Source of the DNA: Cryobacterium sp. PH31-O1
GTDB taxonomy: Bacteria > Actinomycetota > Actinomycetes > Actinomycetales > Microbacteriaceae
DNA length: 64,000 nt
Direction: 5' to 3'
NCBI RefSeq assembly: GCF_030063455.1
Contig: NZ_JASITB010000009.1
Location: 62,001-126,000, forward strand
Shown piece by piece: positions 7,697 through 16,357 of the stretch. Made by a program: the position numbers and the translations under genes. How positions within the stretch are numbered: position 1 is the stretch's first letter; every line of letters starts with the position of its first letter. The notes beneath the pieces were generated by a model, which was given only the letters and a program-made list of their open reading frames with translations, was not told the DNA's origin and did not search any database.

Positions 7697-9276
7697 TAGT
7701 TCTCCCTTGCCGTTTGGCGGATGCCGCTCAGCAGCACCGCGGGCACCATCGCCACAAGCACAAGCGCCGCCGCATAGGGCGCCGCAGCGCCGAACTCGAA
7801 CAGGGCCGTGCGACTCCACAACTCGGTCGCGAGCGTGGAAACGCCCGTCGGCCGCAGCAGCAGCGTCGCTGGCAATTCTTTCATGGCCGAGATGGCCACG
7901 AGCAGTGCGCCGATAGCGATGCCGGGCAGTGCGAGGCGCGCGGTGACCCGCCACCAGGCTTGGAACGGCGAGAGGCCGAGCATGCGGGAGACGTCGCCGA
8001 GGCTCGCCGGCACCGCGGCGATGCCGCTGCGCACGCTGCCGATCGCCCGCGGCATGAACAGCACAACATAGGCGAAGACCAGCACGACCGACGTCTGGTA
8101 AAACATCGGCACCGCGGCGAGCGCGAAGAACACGAGGGAGAGGCCCACGACGATGCCAGGCAGGGCATGACCGAGAAAGCCTACGGCCTCGATCAGGGCA
8201 ACCAGGCGACCGCGGTACCGGGCGGCGAGAGCGGCGATCGGCAGGGCCACGAGAACAGCGACCACGGCGGCGGCCAAGGCGAGCCCGAGGGTCGCGCCGA
8301 TCGCTTCGATCAGGCGCGGCACGTCGATCGCGCGCAGGGTTTGTGCTTCGAGCAGGCGGCTGAGCAACCCGACCACCGGAACCACGACCCCGGCGAGTGG
8401 CGCGGCGACGAGCACGAGCACGTAGATGGGCCAGGCGCGGCCCGGCCCTCGGGCCGGCATCGTGCTGCGCCCGGGAACACTGGAGACCTGGCGGCGGCTG
8501 CGCCGTTCGCCGGCCACGACCACGAGGGCGAGCACGACGAGCACGAGCGCGAGCATGGCGGCCTGGTTGCGATCGAAACTCGCACCGTAGGCGGCATTGA
8601 TTCCCCAGGTGAGCGTCTGAAACCGCAGCATCGAGACGAGCCCGAAATCGCTCAAAGAGTAGAGACACACGAGCAACGCCCCGGCGATCGCTGCCGGGCG
8701 AATCTGCGGCCAGGTCGCCGCCGCGAACGCCCGAAGCGGCCCGCGACCGAGGGTACGCGCAACCGATTCCAGATCAGCGGATGCCCCGCGCAGCGCCGCC
8801 GCCACCGGCAGCGTCACGTAGGGGGTGCAGACCATGGTCATGACGAACCAGCTGGCCCAGAAACCATGGAGCTGCGGAAACCAGACCAGCCAGCCGTAGG
8901 CGGCCAGGTAGCTCGGCACCGCGAGCGGCAGCGCCGAGACCAGCAGCAGCGTGCGCTGGAACGGCAGGCGGATGCGGGTGAGGATCCAGGCGCAGATCGT
9001 GCCGAGCACGAGGCACGAGAGGGTGACGGCCGCTGCGAGCAGAACCGTGTTCACCGTGAGCTGCAGCACCCGCGGGCGCACGAGGGTCGCGAGCAGCTCG
9101 GTCAGCCCGGCCTCGGTCGTGCGCACCACGAGGTAGACCAGCGGGATGGCGGCGGTCGCGGCGCAGAGCGCGGCGAGCAACAGAAGCCAGGGTGGCGCGC
9201 CGAAACGGTACCGGCCGGGCGCGCGGGCCGGCGGTGGGGCATCCGTTTCGAGTGGTGGAACGAGCAACTCGGTCAC
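7696..9276 (-). CDS. Ferric-iron ABC transporter permease (FbpB-like)
   Basis: A 526-residue membrane protein, a duplicated permease with about twelve hydrophobic segments in two halves. Each half has the EAA-type cytoplasmic loop (first half near DLESVARTLGRGPLRAF, second near SLGDVSRMLGLSPFQAWW). This double-permease form is typical of Fbp/Sfu/Thi-type importers. The start is GTG 9276, with GGGAG 8 nt upstream. It lies between binding protein and ATPase genes in the usual order, 72 bp after the former and overlapping the latter. Confidence 0.88.
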   Translation of the reverse strand: MTELLVPPLETDAPPPARAPGRYRFGAPPWLLLLAALCAATAAIPLVYLVVRTTEAGLTELLATLVRPRVLQLTVNTVLLAAAVTLSCLVLGTICAWILTRIRLPFQRTLLLVSALPLAVPSYLAAYGWLVWFPQLHGFWASWFVMTMVCTPYVTLPVAAALRGASADLESVARTLGRGPLRAFAAATWPQIRPAAIAGALLVCLYSLSDFGLVSMLRFQTLTWGINAAYGASFDRNQAAMLALVLVVLALVVVAGERRSRRQVSSVPGRSTMPARGPGRAWPIYVLVLVAAPLAGVVVPVVGLLSRLLEAQTLRAIDVPRLIEAIGATLGLALAAAVVAVLVALPIAALAARYRGRLVALIEAVGFLGHALPGIVVGLSLVFFALAAVPMFYQTSVVLVFAYVVLFMPRAIGSVRSGIAAVPASLGDVSRMLGLSPFQAWWRVTARLALPGIAIGALLVAISAMKELPATLLLRPTGVSTLATELWSRTALFEFGAAAPYAAALVLVAMVPAVLLSGIRQTAREN

Positions 9277-9348
9277 GAGAGGCTCCCGGCGCAGGGTAGG
9301 GCGCGGCCGCCGACCTGAGCCCGCACCCGCGCCTTCACTGCCTCAATG

Positions 9349-10392
9349 TTAGATCAGGCCGTGCTTGCCGAGCAGCGCCTGGGTGTCTTCGAGGGTGTCG
9401 AGGTCGGCGAGGTCGAGGTCGAGGTCGGGGTTGATCAGCGAGTCGAGTGCGGGCAGGCCGGCCGGGGCGTCGATGCCGGCAATCAGGGGGTACTCGAACG
9501 TCTCGTCGACGAAGTACTGCTGCGCCTCGACGCCGACCAGGTAGTCGATGAACTCGAGCGCGTCGGCATCCGCTTCGGCACCGGCCAGCAGGCCGGCCCC
9601 GGTGACGTTCACGATGGAGCCCGCGTCGCCGGCTTCGGGGTAAGAGAGCTGGGCACGCATATTGGCCTCACCGGTTTCGGCGGCCTGGGCGAACCAGTAG
9701 TAGTGATTGATGAGTCCGGCCTCGATGACCCCGTCGTTGACGGCGGCGAGAATGGCGCGGTTGTTGTCGAAGATGACCGGGCTGTTCGCGGCGACGGCAG
9801 CGACCCACTCGTCGGCGGCATCTTCGCCGTTCAGCACCCGGTAGGCGGTGACGAAGGCCTGGAAGCTCGCGTTGGTCGGCGCGATGCCGAACTTTCCTGA
9901 CCACGCGGGGTCGGTGAAGGCGTCAACGGATGTTGGCACGTCGGCCGCGCTCATGGCCTCGCTGTCGTAGGCGATCACGCGGGCCCGGCCGGTGACGCCG
10001 ACCCAGGTGTCGTCGGTCGAGGTGAATCCGGCCGGAACGGCGTCGGTCGTCGCGGCCGGCAAGGTCGCGAACAGGTCGGCGTTGGCGAGGGCGCCGAGCG
10101 CGCCGGCGTCCTGGGCGAGGAAGACCTGGGCGGGGGTGGCGTCGCCCTCTTCGAGCAGCAGGGCGCCAAGCTCGGCGGTGTTGCCGTAACGCACCTCGAC
10201 GCTGATGCCACTCTGCTCCTCGAATTGGTCGATGAGCGGCTGAATGAGCGCTTCGTCTCGCCCGGAATAGAGGGTGAACGCGCCGTCGCTCGTTTTCGCT
10301 GTGGCTGCTGGCTCGGCGGCCGGCGTGCACCCGGCGAGGGCGAGAACGGTGGCGCCGGCAACGAGCACGGCGACAGAAAGGGGGATGCGCAT
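9349..10392 (-). CDS. Iron(III) ABC transporter substrate-binding lipoprotein (FbpA-like)
   Basis: A 347-residue protein with a lipoprotein signal (VLALAGC, lipid-modified Cys at about residue 22). The mature part has the FbpA-type opening FTLYSGRDEALIQPLIDQF and later a tyrosine cluster (NHYYWF) where ferric binding Tyr residues lie in this family. ATG 10392 has GGAGA close upstream. It heads a three-gene iron import operon. An IdeR/DtxR-like box 24 bp upstream supports iron as substrate and repression when iron is plentiful. Confidence 0.87.
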   Translation of the reverse strand: MRIPLSVAVLVAGATVLALAGCTPAAEPAATAKTSDGAFTLYSGRDEALIQPLIDQFEEQSGISVEVRYGNTAELGALLLEEGDATPAQVFLAQDAGALGALANADLFATLPAATTDAVPAGFTSTDDTWVGVTGRARVIAYDSEAMSAADVPTSVDAFTDPAWSGKFGIAPTNASFQAFVTAYRVLNGEDAADEWVAAVAANSPVIFDNNRAILAAVNDGVIEAGLINHYYWFAQAAETGEANMRAQLSYPEAGDAGSIVNVTGAGLLAGAEADADALEFIDYLVGVEAQQYFVDETFEYPLIAGIDAPAGLPALDSLINPDLDLDLADLDTLEDTQALLGKHGLI

Positions 10393-10415
10393 TTTTCTCC
10401 AGAGCTAGAAAGACC

Positions 10416-10435
10416 AAGGTAAGGCTACGCTAACC
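10416..10435. promoter_or_regulatory. IdeR/DtxR-like iron box upstream of the ferric transporter
   Basis: The sequence AAGGTAAGGCTACGCTAACC resembles the actinobacterial iron-box consensus (TTAGGTTAGGCTAACCTAA). It keeps AGGTNAGGCTA and the CTAACC right arm, displaced by about two bases. It lies 24 bp before the binding-protein ATG. The match is imperfect, so the strength of binding is uncertain. Confidence 0.55.
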
Positions 10436-10797
10436 CGTTCGGGGGTGCGAATTAGCGCGGTCTCTCGCGTCATCGGGCGTCACGCGAACTGGCACCCGTC
10501 TCTGCCCGTCTCTGCCCGTGTCTGCCCGTCTCTGCCCGTCTCTGCCCGTCTCTGCCCGTCTCTGCCCGTCTCTGCCCGAAGATCGGGGATCGCGCGCTGT
10601 CGACCCCTTGCGAGCCGTGAGTATGAACCGACGAGGCGTGAGTTCTAAGCCGATTCTGGCAGCAAATAGGGTCAAACTCACGGCTCGGCGAGCGAAATCG
10701 GCGTCGTCACGTCGACCGGTGGAGTCAGTGTCGTTCCCGTTGTAACGTTAAGACACCCATTCACCCGAGGCCTCCCGCCCGCTGGCTGAGGAGCCCG
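10436..10797. other. Gene-free spacer between iron transporter and MFS gene
   Basis: These 362 bases lie between divergent genes. The left part holds the 10-bp tandem array (10501-10578). The rest is less GC-rich than its surroundings near 10630-10750 (cgttcccgttgtaacgttaag) and probably contains the promoter of the MFS gene. The short open frame crossing the array on the minus strand encodes only the repeat (GRDGQRRA-like) and shows no start signal, so no gene is called. Confidence 0.6.
10501..10578. repeat. 10-bp tandem repeat, unit TCTGCCCGTC, eight copies
   Basis: Eight consecutive copies of TCTGCCCGTC are seen. The second ends in GTG instead of GTC and the last ends in GAA. A ninth half-copy may precede at 10489-10500. 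Being 10 bp long the unit keeps helical phase but not reading frame, and it lies in a non-coding spacer. It should be length-variable between strains by slippage. Confidence 0.9.
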
Positions 10798-12030
10798 ATG
10801 ATGCACTCCCCCGTGCCCAGCACGCGACCGGCCCTGCTCGGCTGGCGCAACGCCGTGTTCGCCGTCTTTTTCGTAGCCGGGCTCGGCCTGGCCAGCTGGA
10901 TGGCGCGGGTTCCCGCCGTGCGCGACGGTCTCGGGCTCGATACCGCCCAGGTCGGCATCCTCATCTTCGGGCTCTCAGCCGGTTCGGTGATCGGGTTGCT
11001 GATCGCCGCTGGTCTGCTGGGTCGCCTCGGCGCCCGCCGGGCGATGCTGCTGTGCATTACATTTTCGGCCACCGGCCTCGTCTTCATGGGCGTCGGCGTC
11101 AGCATCGTGCCCTCGGCCCCGTTCGTGTTCGCAGCCCTCGCCGTGTTCGGAGTCGGCATGGGTTCCCTCGACGTCATGATGAACGTCGAGGGCGCCGCCG
11201 CAGAACGCGCCATCGGACGCACGCTCATGCCGCTCATGCACGCCTGCTTCAGTCTCGGCACGGTGGTGGGGGCGCTGGGCGGCGCCGCCGCATCCGCTTG
11301 GCAGGTTTCGGTGTTCTGGCACCTGCTCGTCATGGCCGTGCTGGTGCTGGGCACGATCGTCGTGGCCGTGCGGTTCCTTCCGGCGGGCGGCCAGAGCGCT
11401 GAAACAGCGGATGCCCCGCGCCAGGCCTGGCCCGCCCGCCTGCGCGACAGCCTGGCCGTCTGGCGGGATCGTAAATTGCTGCTGATCGGGGTGATCGTGC
11501 TCGGCATGACCTTCGCCGAGGGCTCGGCCAACGACTGGCTCGCGCTCGCCTCGGTCGACGGGCACGGCTTCAGCAACACCGACGGCGCCATCGTGTTCGG
11601 TGTGTTCGTGGCCGCGATGACCGTGGGTCGTGTGCTCGGCGGGCCCGTGCTCGACCGATTCGGCCGGGTGCTCGTGCTGCGGGCCTGCGCCGGCGTGGGC
11701 GTTACGGGGCTCGTGCTGTTCATCCTCGCGCCGAACGCCCCGCTCGTGTTCGTTGGCACCGTGCTCTGGGGCATCGGTGCTTCGCTCGGGTTTCCGGTGG
11801 GCATGTCGGCGGCCGCCGACGACACCAAGAACGCGGCCGGCCGGGTCAGCGCCGTGGCCATCATCGGCTACTTCGCCTTTTTGGTCGGGCCGCCGGTGCT
11901 CGGGCTGCTCGGCGAGGCCTGGGGCATCCTCAATGCCCTCTATTTGATTTTGATCCTGATGGTGCTGGCCGGGCTGGCGGCCCCGGCGGCGCGGCCATCC
12001 GTTGCAGCTCTTTCCGGCTCGCGCCGTTAA
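10798..12030 (+). CDS. MFS transporter (YbjJ/FucP-like)
   Basis: A 410-residue major facilitator with about twelve hydrophobic segments. The loop 2-3 signature GLLGRLGARRAML and the second-half copy GRVLGGPVLDRFGRVLVL are visible. The start ATG-ATG at 10798 follows GAGGAG by 6 nt. Ten bases after its stop nucS begins, so the two may be cotranscribed. No substrate can be assigned; related proteins include sugar-alcohol and drug exporters. Confidence 0.8.
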   Translation: MMHSPVPSTRPALLGWRNAVFAVFFVAGLGLASWMARVPAVRDGLGLDTAQVGILIFGLSAGSVIGLLIAAGLLGRLGARRAMLLCITFSATGLVFMGVGVSIVPSAPFVFAALAVFGVGMGSLDVMMNVEGAAAERAIGRTLMPLMHACFSLGTVVGALGGAAASAWQVSVFWHLLVMAVLVLGTIVVAVRFLPAGGQSAETADAPRQAWPARLRDSLAVWRDRKLLLIGVIVLGMTFAEGSANDWLALASVDGHGFSNTDGAIVFGVFVAAMTVGRVLGGPVLDRFGRVLVLRACAGVGVTGLVLFILAPNAPLVFVGTVLWGIGASLGFPVGMSAAADDTKNAAGRVSAVAIIGYFAFLVGPPVLGLLGEAWGILNALYLILILMVLAGLAAPAARPSVAALSGSRR

Positions 12031-12039
12031 GATCGTCCA

Positions 12040-12735
12040 GTGCGCCTTGTAATTGCGAAATGTTCCGTTGACTATGCCGGGCGTCTCAGCGCGCACCTGC
12101 CGATGGCCACCCGCCTGCTGATGATCAAGTCCGACGGCAGTGTGCTCGTGCACTCCGACGGCGGCTCGTACAAGCCGCTCAACTGGATGAGCCCGCCCTG
12201 CTCCGTCGCGATCTCCGAACCCGACAGTGATCAAGCGGATGCCGGCATCACCGCCCTCTGGACCGTCACCCACGCCAAGACCGCCGACCAGCTCGTGGTC
12301 AGCGTCTACGAGGTGCAGCACGATTCAGCGCACGACCTCGGCATTGACCCCGGCCTGATCAAGGACGGCGCCGAGTCGCACCTGCAGAAGCTGTTGGCGG
12401 AGCATATTCACCTGCTCGGTGAGGGCTTTAGCTTCGTTCGCCGGGAATATATGACGGCGATCGGTCCCGTCGATATCCTCGCGCAGGACGCGAGGGGCCG
12501 GTCCGTGGCCGTCGAACTCAAGCGCAACGGTGACATCGACGGGGTCGAGCAGCTCACCCGCTACCTCGAACTCATGAACCGCGACCCGCATTTGGCGCCA
12601 GTCAGCGGGGTTTTCGCCGCGCAGACGATCAAACCGCAGGCCCGCAAGCTGGCCGAGGATCGCGGCATCCGCTGTCTGCTGCTCGACTACGACGCCATGC
12701 GCGGCCTCGACGATACGGCCTCGAAACTCTTCTAG
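12040..12735 (+). CDS. nucS: NucS/EndoMS mismatch-specific endonuclease
   Basis: A 231-residue protein matching actinobacterial NucS over its length. It starts with [16 protein letters not shown] (GTG start at 12040). The C-terminal nuclease domain carries the PD-(D/E)xK-type residues in GPVDILAQD and VAVELKR (Asp, Glu-x-Lys). The very C-terminus ends in SKLF, a plausible sliding-clamp binding tail. In actinobacteria lacking MutS/MutL this enzyme performs non-canonical mismatch repair. It overlaps the convergent aldo/keto reductase gene by 4 bp. Confidence 0.92.
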   Translation: MRLVIAKCSVDYAGRLSAHLPMATRLLMIKSDGSVLVHSDGGSYKPLNWMSPPCSVAISEPDSDQADAGITALWTVTHAKTADQLVVSVYEVQHDSAHDLGIDPGLIKDGAESHLQKLLAEHIHLLGEGFSFVRREYMTAIGPVDILAQDARGRSVAVELKRNGDIDGVEQLTRYLELMNRDPHLAPVSGVFAAQTIKPQARKLAEDRGIRCLLLDYDAMRGLDDTASKLF

Positions 12736-13673
12736 GGCAGCGGTCGCCCGCGCGCCGCGAGATACAGCGCGAACCACTCGTCGCGGGTCATCGCCGCGGC
12801 CTGATTCACCGCATCCGCGCAGGCGCGAATACGGGCAGGGTCGCTCGACCCGAGCACCGGGTCGATGTGCGCCGGGTGTCGCATCAGCCAGCCGAGCACG
12901 ATGGCCTCGCGGGTCGTGTTTTTCATCTCGGCCAGCGCGTGCACGAGAGCGGATGCCGCCTCGTCGGCCGCCGTGCGCGTCGGGGCCGGCGCCCCCGAGT
13001 AGCGGCCCTGGGCCAGGGCGCCCCAGGCCTGCAGCCGCACCCCGTTGCTCGCGCAGTACTCGAGCGTGCCGTGCGGAAACGTGTTGCCGGCGGCATCCGG
13101 GTGGTTGACGAGTACCGTGCTGTCCACCCAGTCGTGCCGGTGGAGGCTCATCTCGAGCTGGTTCACCACGATCGGCAGCGGGGTCTCGCGCTGCAGAAAA
13201 GCGATCTGCTCCCCCGACATGTTCGAGACGCCGAGCGCGCGAATCTTGCCGGCCGCGAGCAGGTCGGCCACCGCGGCAGCCATGTCGGCCGGCTCGAGCA
13301 GCGGATCGGGCCGGTGCAGCAGCAGGGTGTCGACATAGTCGACGCCGAGCCGGGCGAGACTGTCATCGACCCGCGCCACGATCGTGGAGAGGTCGTAGGG
13401 AGCGTGGTCGGCATCTAAGCGGATGCCGCACTTGGTCTGGATCTCGATGCGTTCGCGCAGTCCAGGGGTGCGTTTCAGCACCTCACCGAACGCCGTCTCC
13501 GCCTTACCGAAGCGATAGATGTCGGCGTGGTCGAACACGCTCACGCCGATCGACAGCGCGGCTTCGATTGCGGCAGCGGCCTGGTCGATCGCTGCGGTTG
13601 TGACCTGCCCGGGGGTCCAGTCGCCACCGAGGCCCATACATCCGTAAATGAGGCGGGCGGGAGGCAGAGTCAT
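12732..13673 (-). CDS. Aldo/keto reductase (YdhF-like)
   Basis: A 313-residue AKR from ATG 13673, which has GGAAGG 7 nt upstream; a longer frame to 13760 lacks a ribosome site. The catalytic tetrad is visible: Asp and Tyr in DHADIYRFG, Lys in IQTKCGIR and His in LLLHRPD. The C-terminal NADPH-binding region has [11 protein letters not shown]. Likely a cytosolic NADPH-dependent carbonyl reductase of unknown substrate. It is convergent with nucS and divergent from the phosphatase gene. Confidence 0.85.
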   Translation of the reverse strand: MTLPPARLIYGCMGLGGDWTPGQVTTAAIDQAAAAIEAALSIGVSVFDHADIYRFGKAETAFGEVLKRTPGLRERIEIQTKCGIRLDADHAPYDLSTIVARVDDSLARLGVDYVDTLLLHRPDPLLEPADMAAAVADLLAAGKIRALGVSNMSGEQIAFLQRETPLPIVVNQLEMSLHRHDWVDSTVLVNHPDAAGNTFPHGTLEYCASNGVRLQAWGALAQGRYSGAPAPTRTAADEAASALVHALAEMKNTTREAIVLGWLMRHPAHIDPVLGSSDPARIRACADAVNQAAAMTRDEWFALYLAARGRPLP

Positions 13674-13799
13674 TTGGGTCCTTCCAAAATAACAGGCTAA
13701 CCCGTTGACACCCCGGCCGGAAAGTGCGTTCCCGTGCAAAAGCTGAGGAATAGTGGGCAAATGGGGTAGATGTGCGGAGAACCGCCTAGGCTATGCCGA

Positions 13800-14468
13800 A
13801 TGAACGCAACACTGACGCGCACCTGGAGCGCCATCCTCTTCGACCTTGACGGAACCATCACCGATTCCGCCCCGGCGATCACCGCCTCGCTGGCCCGCAC
13901 CTTCGCCGTGCTTGGCCGCCCCGTTCCCTCCGCTGTCGAACTGCTCGCATACGTCGGTCCGCCGATGCTCGATGCCTTCCAGGAGTACGCGGGCATGACC
14001 GCCGACGAGGCCGGGGAGGCCATCGCGGTCTACCGGGAGGAGTATCACGGCGCCGCAGCGCTCGATACGGCCGTCTATCCCGGCGTGGCCGGCCTGCTCG
14101 AGCGCATCCACGCTGCGGGAATTCCGCTCGCCCTCGCCACGAGCAAGCCCGAACTCAGCGCAATCGCCATTCTCACGCACTTCGATCTCGCGAAGTATTT
14201 CACGGCGACGGTCGGCGCCTCCGCCGACGATACCCGCAGCCACAAAGCGGACATCGTCGCCGAGGCCCTGGCCCGCCTCGCCGCGACCGGCGTCGACACG
14301 AGTGGAGCCGTCATGGTCGGCGACCGCAGCTACGACGCTATCGGTGCTGAAGCCAACGGCATTCCGGCGATTCTGGTGGAATGGGGTTACGGCTCTCCCG
14401 CCGAAGCTGCCGCCGCGACCGCTGTGGTGCACTCCACCGACCAGCTCAGCAAGCTGCTGCTCGGCTAA
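13800..14468 (+). CDS. HAD-superfamily phosphatase (phosphoglycolate phosphatase-like)
   Basis: A 222-residue HAD hydrolase. Motif I is FDLDGTITDSAP (nucleophile Asp and acid Asp), motif II is LATSKPE, motif III Lys is in HKADIV and motif IV is MVGDRSYD. The alpha-helical cap between motifs I and II fits the Gph/PGP subgroup. ATG 13800 is used; no clear Shine-Dalgarno is seen, so translation may be leaderless or weak. It could clear phosphoglycolate or be a pyrophosphatase. Substrate not determinable. Confidence 0.82.
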   Translation: MNATLTRTWSAILFDLDGTITDSAPAITASLARTFAVLGRPVPSAVELLAYVGPPMLDAFQEYAGMTADEAGEAIAVYREEYHGAAALDTAVYPGVAGLLERIHAAGIPLALATSKPELSAIAILTHFDLAKYFTATVGASADDTRSHKADIVAEALARLAATGVDTSGAVMVGDRSYDAIGAEANGIPAILVEWGYGSPAEAAAATAVVHSTDQLSKLLLG

Positions 14469-14565
14469 GCAACGGTGTACCGGCCCTCCGGGTGGCCACT
14501 GGGCGCGCGCCCGAACGTAGCTCGGGCTGCCGAAAGCTGCACTCGCGTCTGAGGTGGCTCGAGCA

Positions 14566-15996
14566 CTAGGAGTCGAAGCCCAGCCCGAGGGCATCGAGGG
14601 TTTTGAGCAGGGCGTTGCGCTTGCCGCCGTTGTGGTCGGCGCGGTTGAGCGCCCAGCGCGTGGCCTGTATTCCAGCGGATGCGATGGGTTCCGGCGGAAA
14701 CGGCAGCGGCCGGCCGCGCACCATGGCCAGTTCGGTGCGTTCCGTGGTGCGGCCGGCCAGCTGGTCGAGCATCACCTCGGCGGCAAAGTGCGTGGCCCCC
14801 ACGCCGAGGCCGGTAAACCCGGCCGCGTAGCTGATGCGCCCCTGGCGGGCCTGGCCGAAGAAGGCGCAGAATTGCGTGGAGGTGTCGATGGCGCCGGCCC
14901 ACTTGTGGCTGAAGCGCACCCCGGCCAGCTGCGGAAACGTCGTGAAGAAGTGGCTTGCAAGCTTTTCGAAGCTTTCGGGTCGGTTCTCGTAGGAGCTGCG
15001 CACCCGGCGGCCGTAGTGATAGACGGCGTCGTAGCCGCCAAACAGAATGCGATTGTCGGCGCTTAGGCGATAGTAATGAAACTGGTTAGCCAGGTCACTC
15101 AGGCCCTGCCGATTGTGCCAGCCGATCGCGGCGAGCTGGCTCGCATCGAGCGGTTCGGTCATCAACACGTAGTCATAAACCGGCACCGTCGCGAGTTTGT
15201 TGCGCTTGAGCAGCGACGGGAACACGTTGGTGGCGAGGGCAGCCTTCCTGGCCGTCACGATGCCGCCCTTGGTCACGACCCTGGTGCCCTGGGCGGCGCT
15301 GAGACCGGTCGTGTCGAGGTTTTGCACGAGCGAGTGCTCGAAGATTTCAACGCCGAGCTTGGTGGCTACCCGCGCCAGCTCGGCGGCGAGCTTGCCGGGA
15401 TGCACGAGGGCATTGCTGCGTCGATGCCAGACTCCGGCCAGGTAGGTCGGCGAGGCCACCTCGGCCTGCACGGCCGCATGGTCGAGAAACACGGTGTTCT
15501 CGTCGGTCGACTCCTCGCGCAGCCACTCCACCTGGTGCTCTTCGATGGCGAGGTCGATGGCCCCGGTGCGCTCGAAGTCACAATCGAGGCCGAGGCTCGC
15601 CACTGCCCGCTCGATCTCGTCGAGGTTCTCCGTGCCCAGCTCGGTCAACCGGTCGATCTCCTGCGGCCAGCGCGTGCGGCCATTCTCCTCACCGTGGGTG
15701 AGGCTTGCCTCGCAGAAGCCGCCGTTGCGACCGGATGCCGCCCAACCCACCGTGCGCGCCTCCAGCAGCACCACGCGAGCCGCCGGATTCTGCTGTTTGG
15801 CGAGCACAGCGCTCCACAGGCCGAGGTAGCCCCCGCCGACGATTGCGAGGTCGCAACTCAGGTCACCGCTGAGGCGGGGATAGCTCGCTCGCGGCGCGAG
15901 GTCATCGAGCCAGAAGGAGCTCTGCCGCGTGCCGACCAGCGAGGCGGTCACGACGGATTGAGCGGGCCGGGCTCGGTCAAAAATAGTGCTGCTCAT
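14566..15996 (-). CDS. FAD-dependent oxidoreductase (DAO family, gamma-glutamylputrescine oxidase-like)
   Basis: A 476-residue protein from ATG 15996. A dinucleotide fold is seen near residues 48-75 (CDLAIVGGGYLGLWSAVL then VVLLEARTVGWAASGRNGGF), with the SGRNGG motif typical of the GlpO/PuuB-like DAO group. C-terminal FTGLGVGATHFAAEVM binds FAD. The open frame continues upstream to 16446 through a repeat element but this stretch has no coding character. PuuB-type enzymes oxidise gamma-glutamylated amines; no other putrescine genes are nearby, so only the oxidase class is firm. Confidence 0.82.
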   Translation of the reverse strand: MSSTIFDRARPAQSVVTASLVGTRQSSFWLDDLAPRASYPRLSGDLSCDLAIVGGGYLGLWSAVLAKQQNPAARVVLLEARTVGWAASGRNGGFCEASLTHGEENGRTRWPQEIDRLTELGTENLDEIERAVASLGLDCDFERTGAIDLAIEEHQVEWLREESTDENTVFLDHAAVQAEVASPTYLAGVWHRRSNALVHPGKLAAELARVATKLGVEIFEHSLVQNLDTTGLSAAQGTRVVTKGGIVTARKAALATNVFPSLLKRNKLATVPVYDYVLMTEPLDASQLAAIGWHNRQGLSDLANQFHYYRLSADNRILFGGYDAVYHYGRRVRSSYENRPESFEKLASHFFTTFPQLAGVRFSHKWAGAIDTSTQFCAFFGQARQGRISYAAGFTGLGVGATHFAAEVMLDQLAGRTTERTELAMVRGRPLPFPPEPIASAGIQATRWALNRADHNGGKRNALLKTLDALGLGFDS

Positions 15997-16136
15997 GCGG
16001 GGCGCGTCCTCTCGCGGCAACGATGCCGCCGACTGTCTCGGGCGCCCCCAGCCTAGCCGGGGCCCGACACGGTGGCGCGCTGCCGCCCCGCGGAGGTCGA
16101 CGGCGCCCCCAGAGGTTCGCGGCCTGTCTCTTTTTT

Positions 16137-16208
16137 GGACGGGGCCCGGGCCCGGAACGCGGGCCCAGTCTATAAACTGGGCCCAGGGACGGGGCCTGGG
16201 CCCCGTCC
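16137..16208 (-). repeat. 72-bp palindromic element, copy A (inverted)
   Basis: Ends are GGACGGGGCC and GGCCCCGTCC. The middle has GGGCCCAGT and ACTGGGCCC around an AT-rich loop (CTATAA). Its reverse complement matches copy D (42985-43056) at 68 of 72 positions by direct alignment with no gaps. The nested inverted repeats could fold into a cloverleaf of three GC stems. It lies between genes. Confidence 0.85.
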
Positions 16209-16210
16209 CT

Positions 16211-16238
16211 GTTCTTGTTCTTGTTCTTGTTCTTGTTC
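16211..16238. repeat. Hexamer microsatellite GTTCTT, about 4.7 copies
   Basis: Four perfect GTTCTT units followed by GTTC directly abut palindromic copy A. Non-coding. Confidence 0.9.
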
Positions 16239-16313
16239 CCGGCGCCAGCGCTGGCCCCGGCCCTGAATCGACCCGAGTGGATTCGGCGGGCGCCGGCATC
16301 CGCGCACGCACAA

Positions 16314-16341
16314 GTGCCGCCCCGCAGACGCGGGACGGCAC
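16314..16341 (-). terminator. Hairpin after hps
   Basis: GTGCCG...CGGCAC arms with CCCGC/GCGGG inner pairing and an AGAC loop lie 17 nt downstream of the hps stop. No strong U tract follows, so termination may be inefficient or the hairpin may only stabilise the 3' end. Confidence 0.45.
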
Positions 16342-16357
16342 CAAAGAGAAGCGCGGG

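Larger units (their letters stand above)
15997..16357. other. Gene-free spacer with palindromic element and microsatellite
   Basis: The 361 bases between hps and the FAD oxidase gene hold repeat copy A (16137-16208), a GTTCTT microsatellite (16211-16238) and a terminator-like hairpin (16314-16341). The rest is GC-rich with no supported gene on either strand. The open frames that cross it give low-complexity Arg/Pro/Gly or Val-Leu products from the repeats. Confidence 0.7.

Noticed and set aside
7697..8668. 324-codon upstream extension of the iron ATPase frame
   Set aside because: It lies inside the permease gene in another frame and is Arg/Ala-rich without motifs; the GTG at 7696 with ribosome site is the real start.
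10501..10578. CRISPR-like array
   Set aside because: The units are 10 bp and contiguous with no spacers; no cas gene is present.
10975..12321. 448-codon minus-strand frame over the MFS gene and the start of nucS
   Set aside because: His/Glu/Gly-rich shadow; the plus strand carries two recognisable genes.
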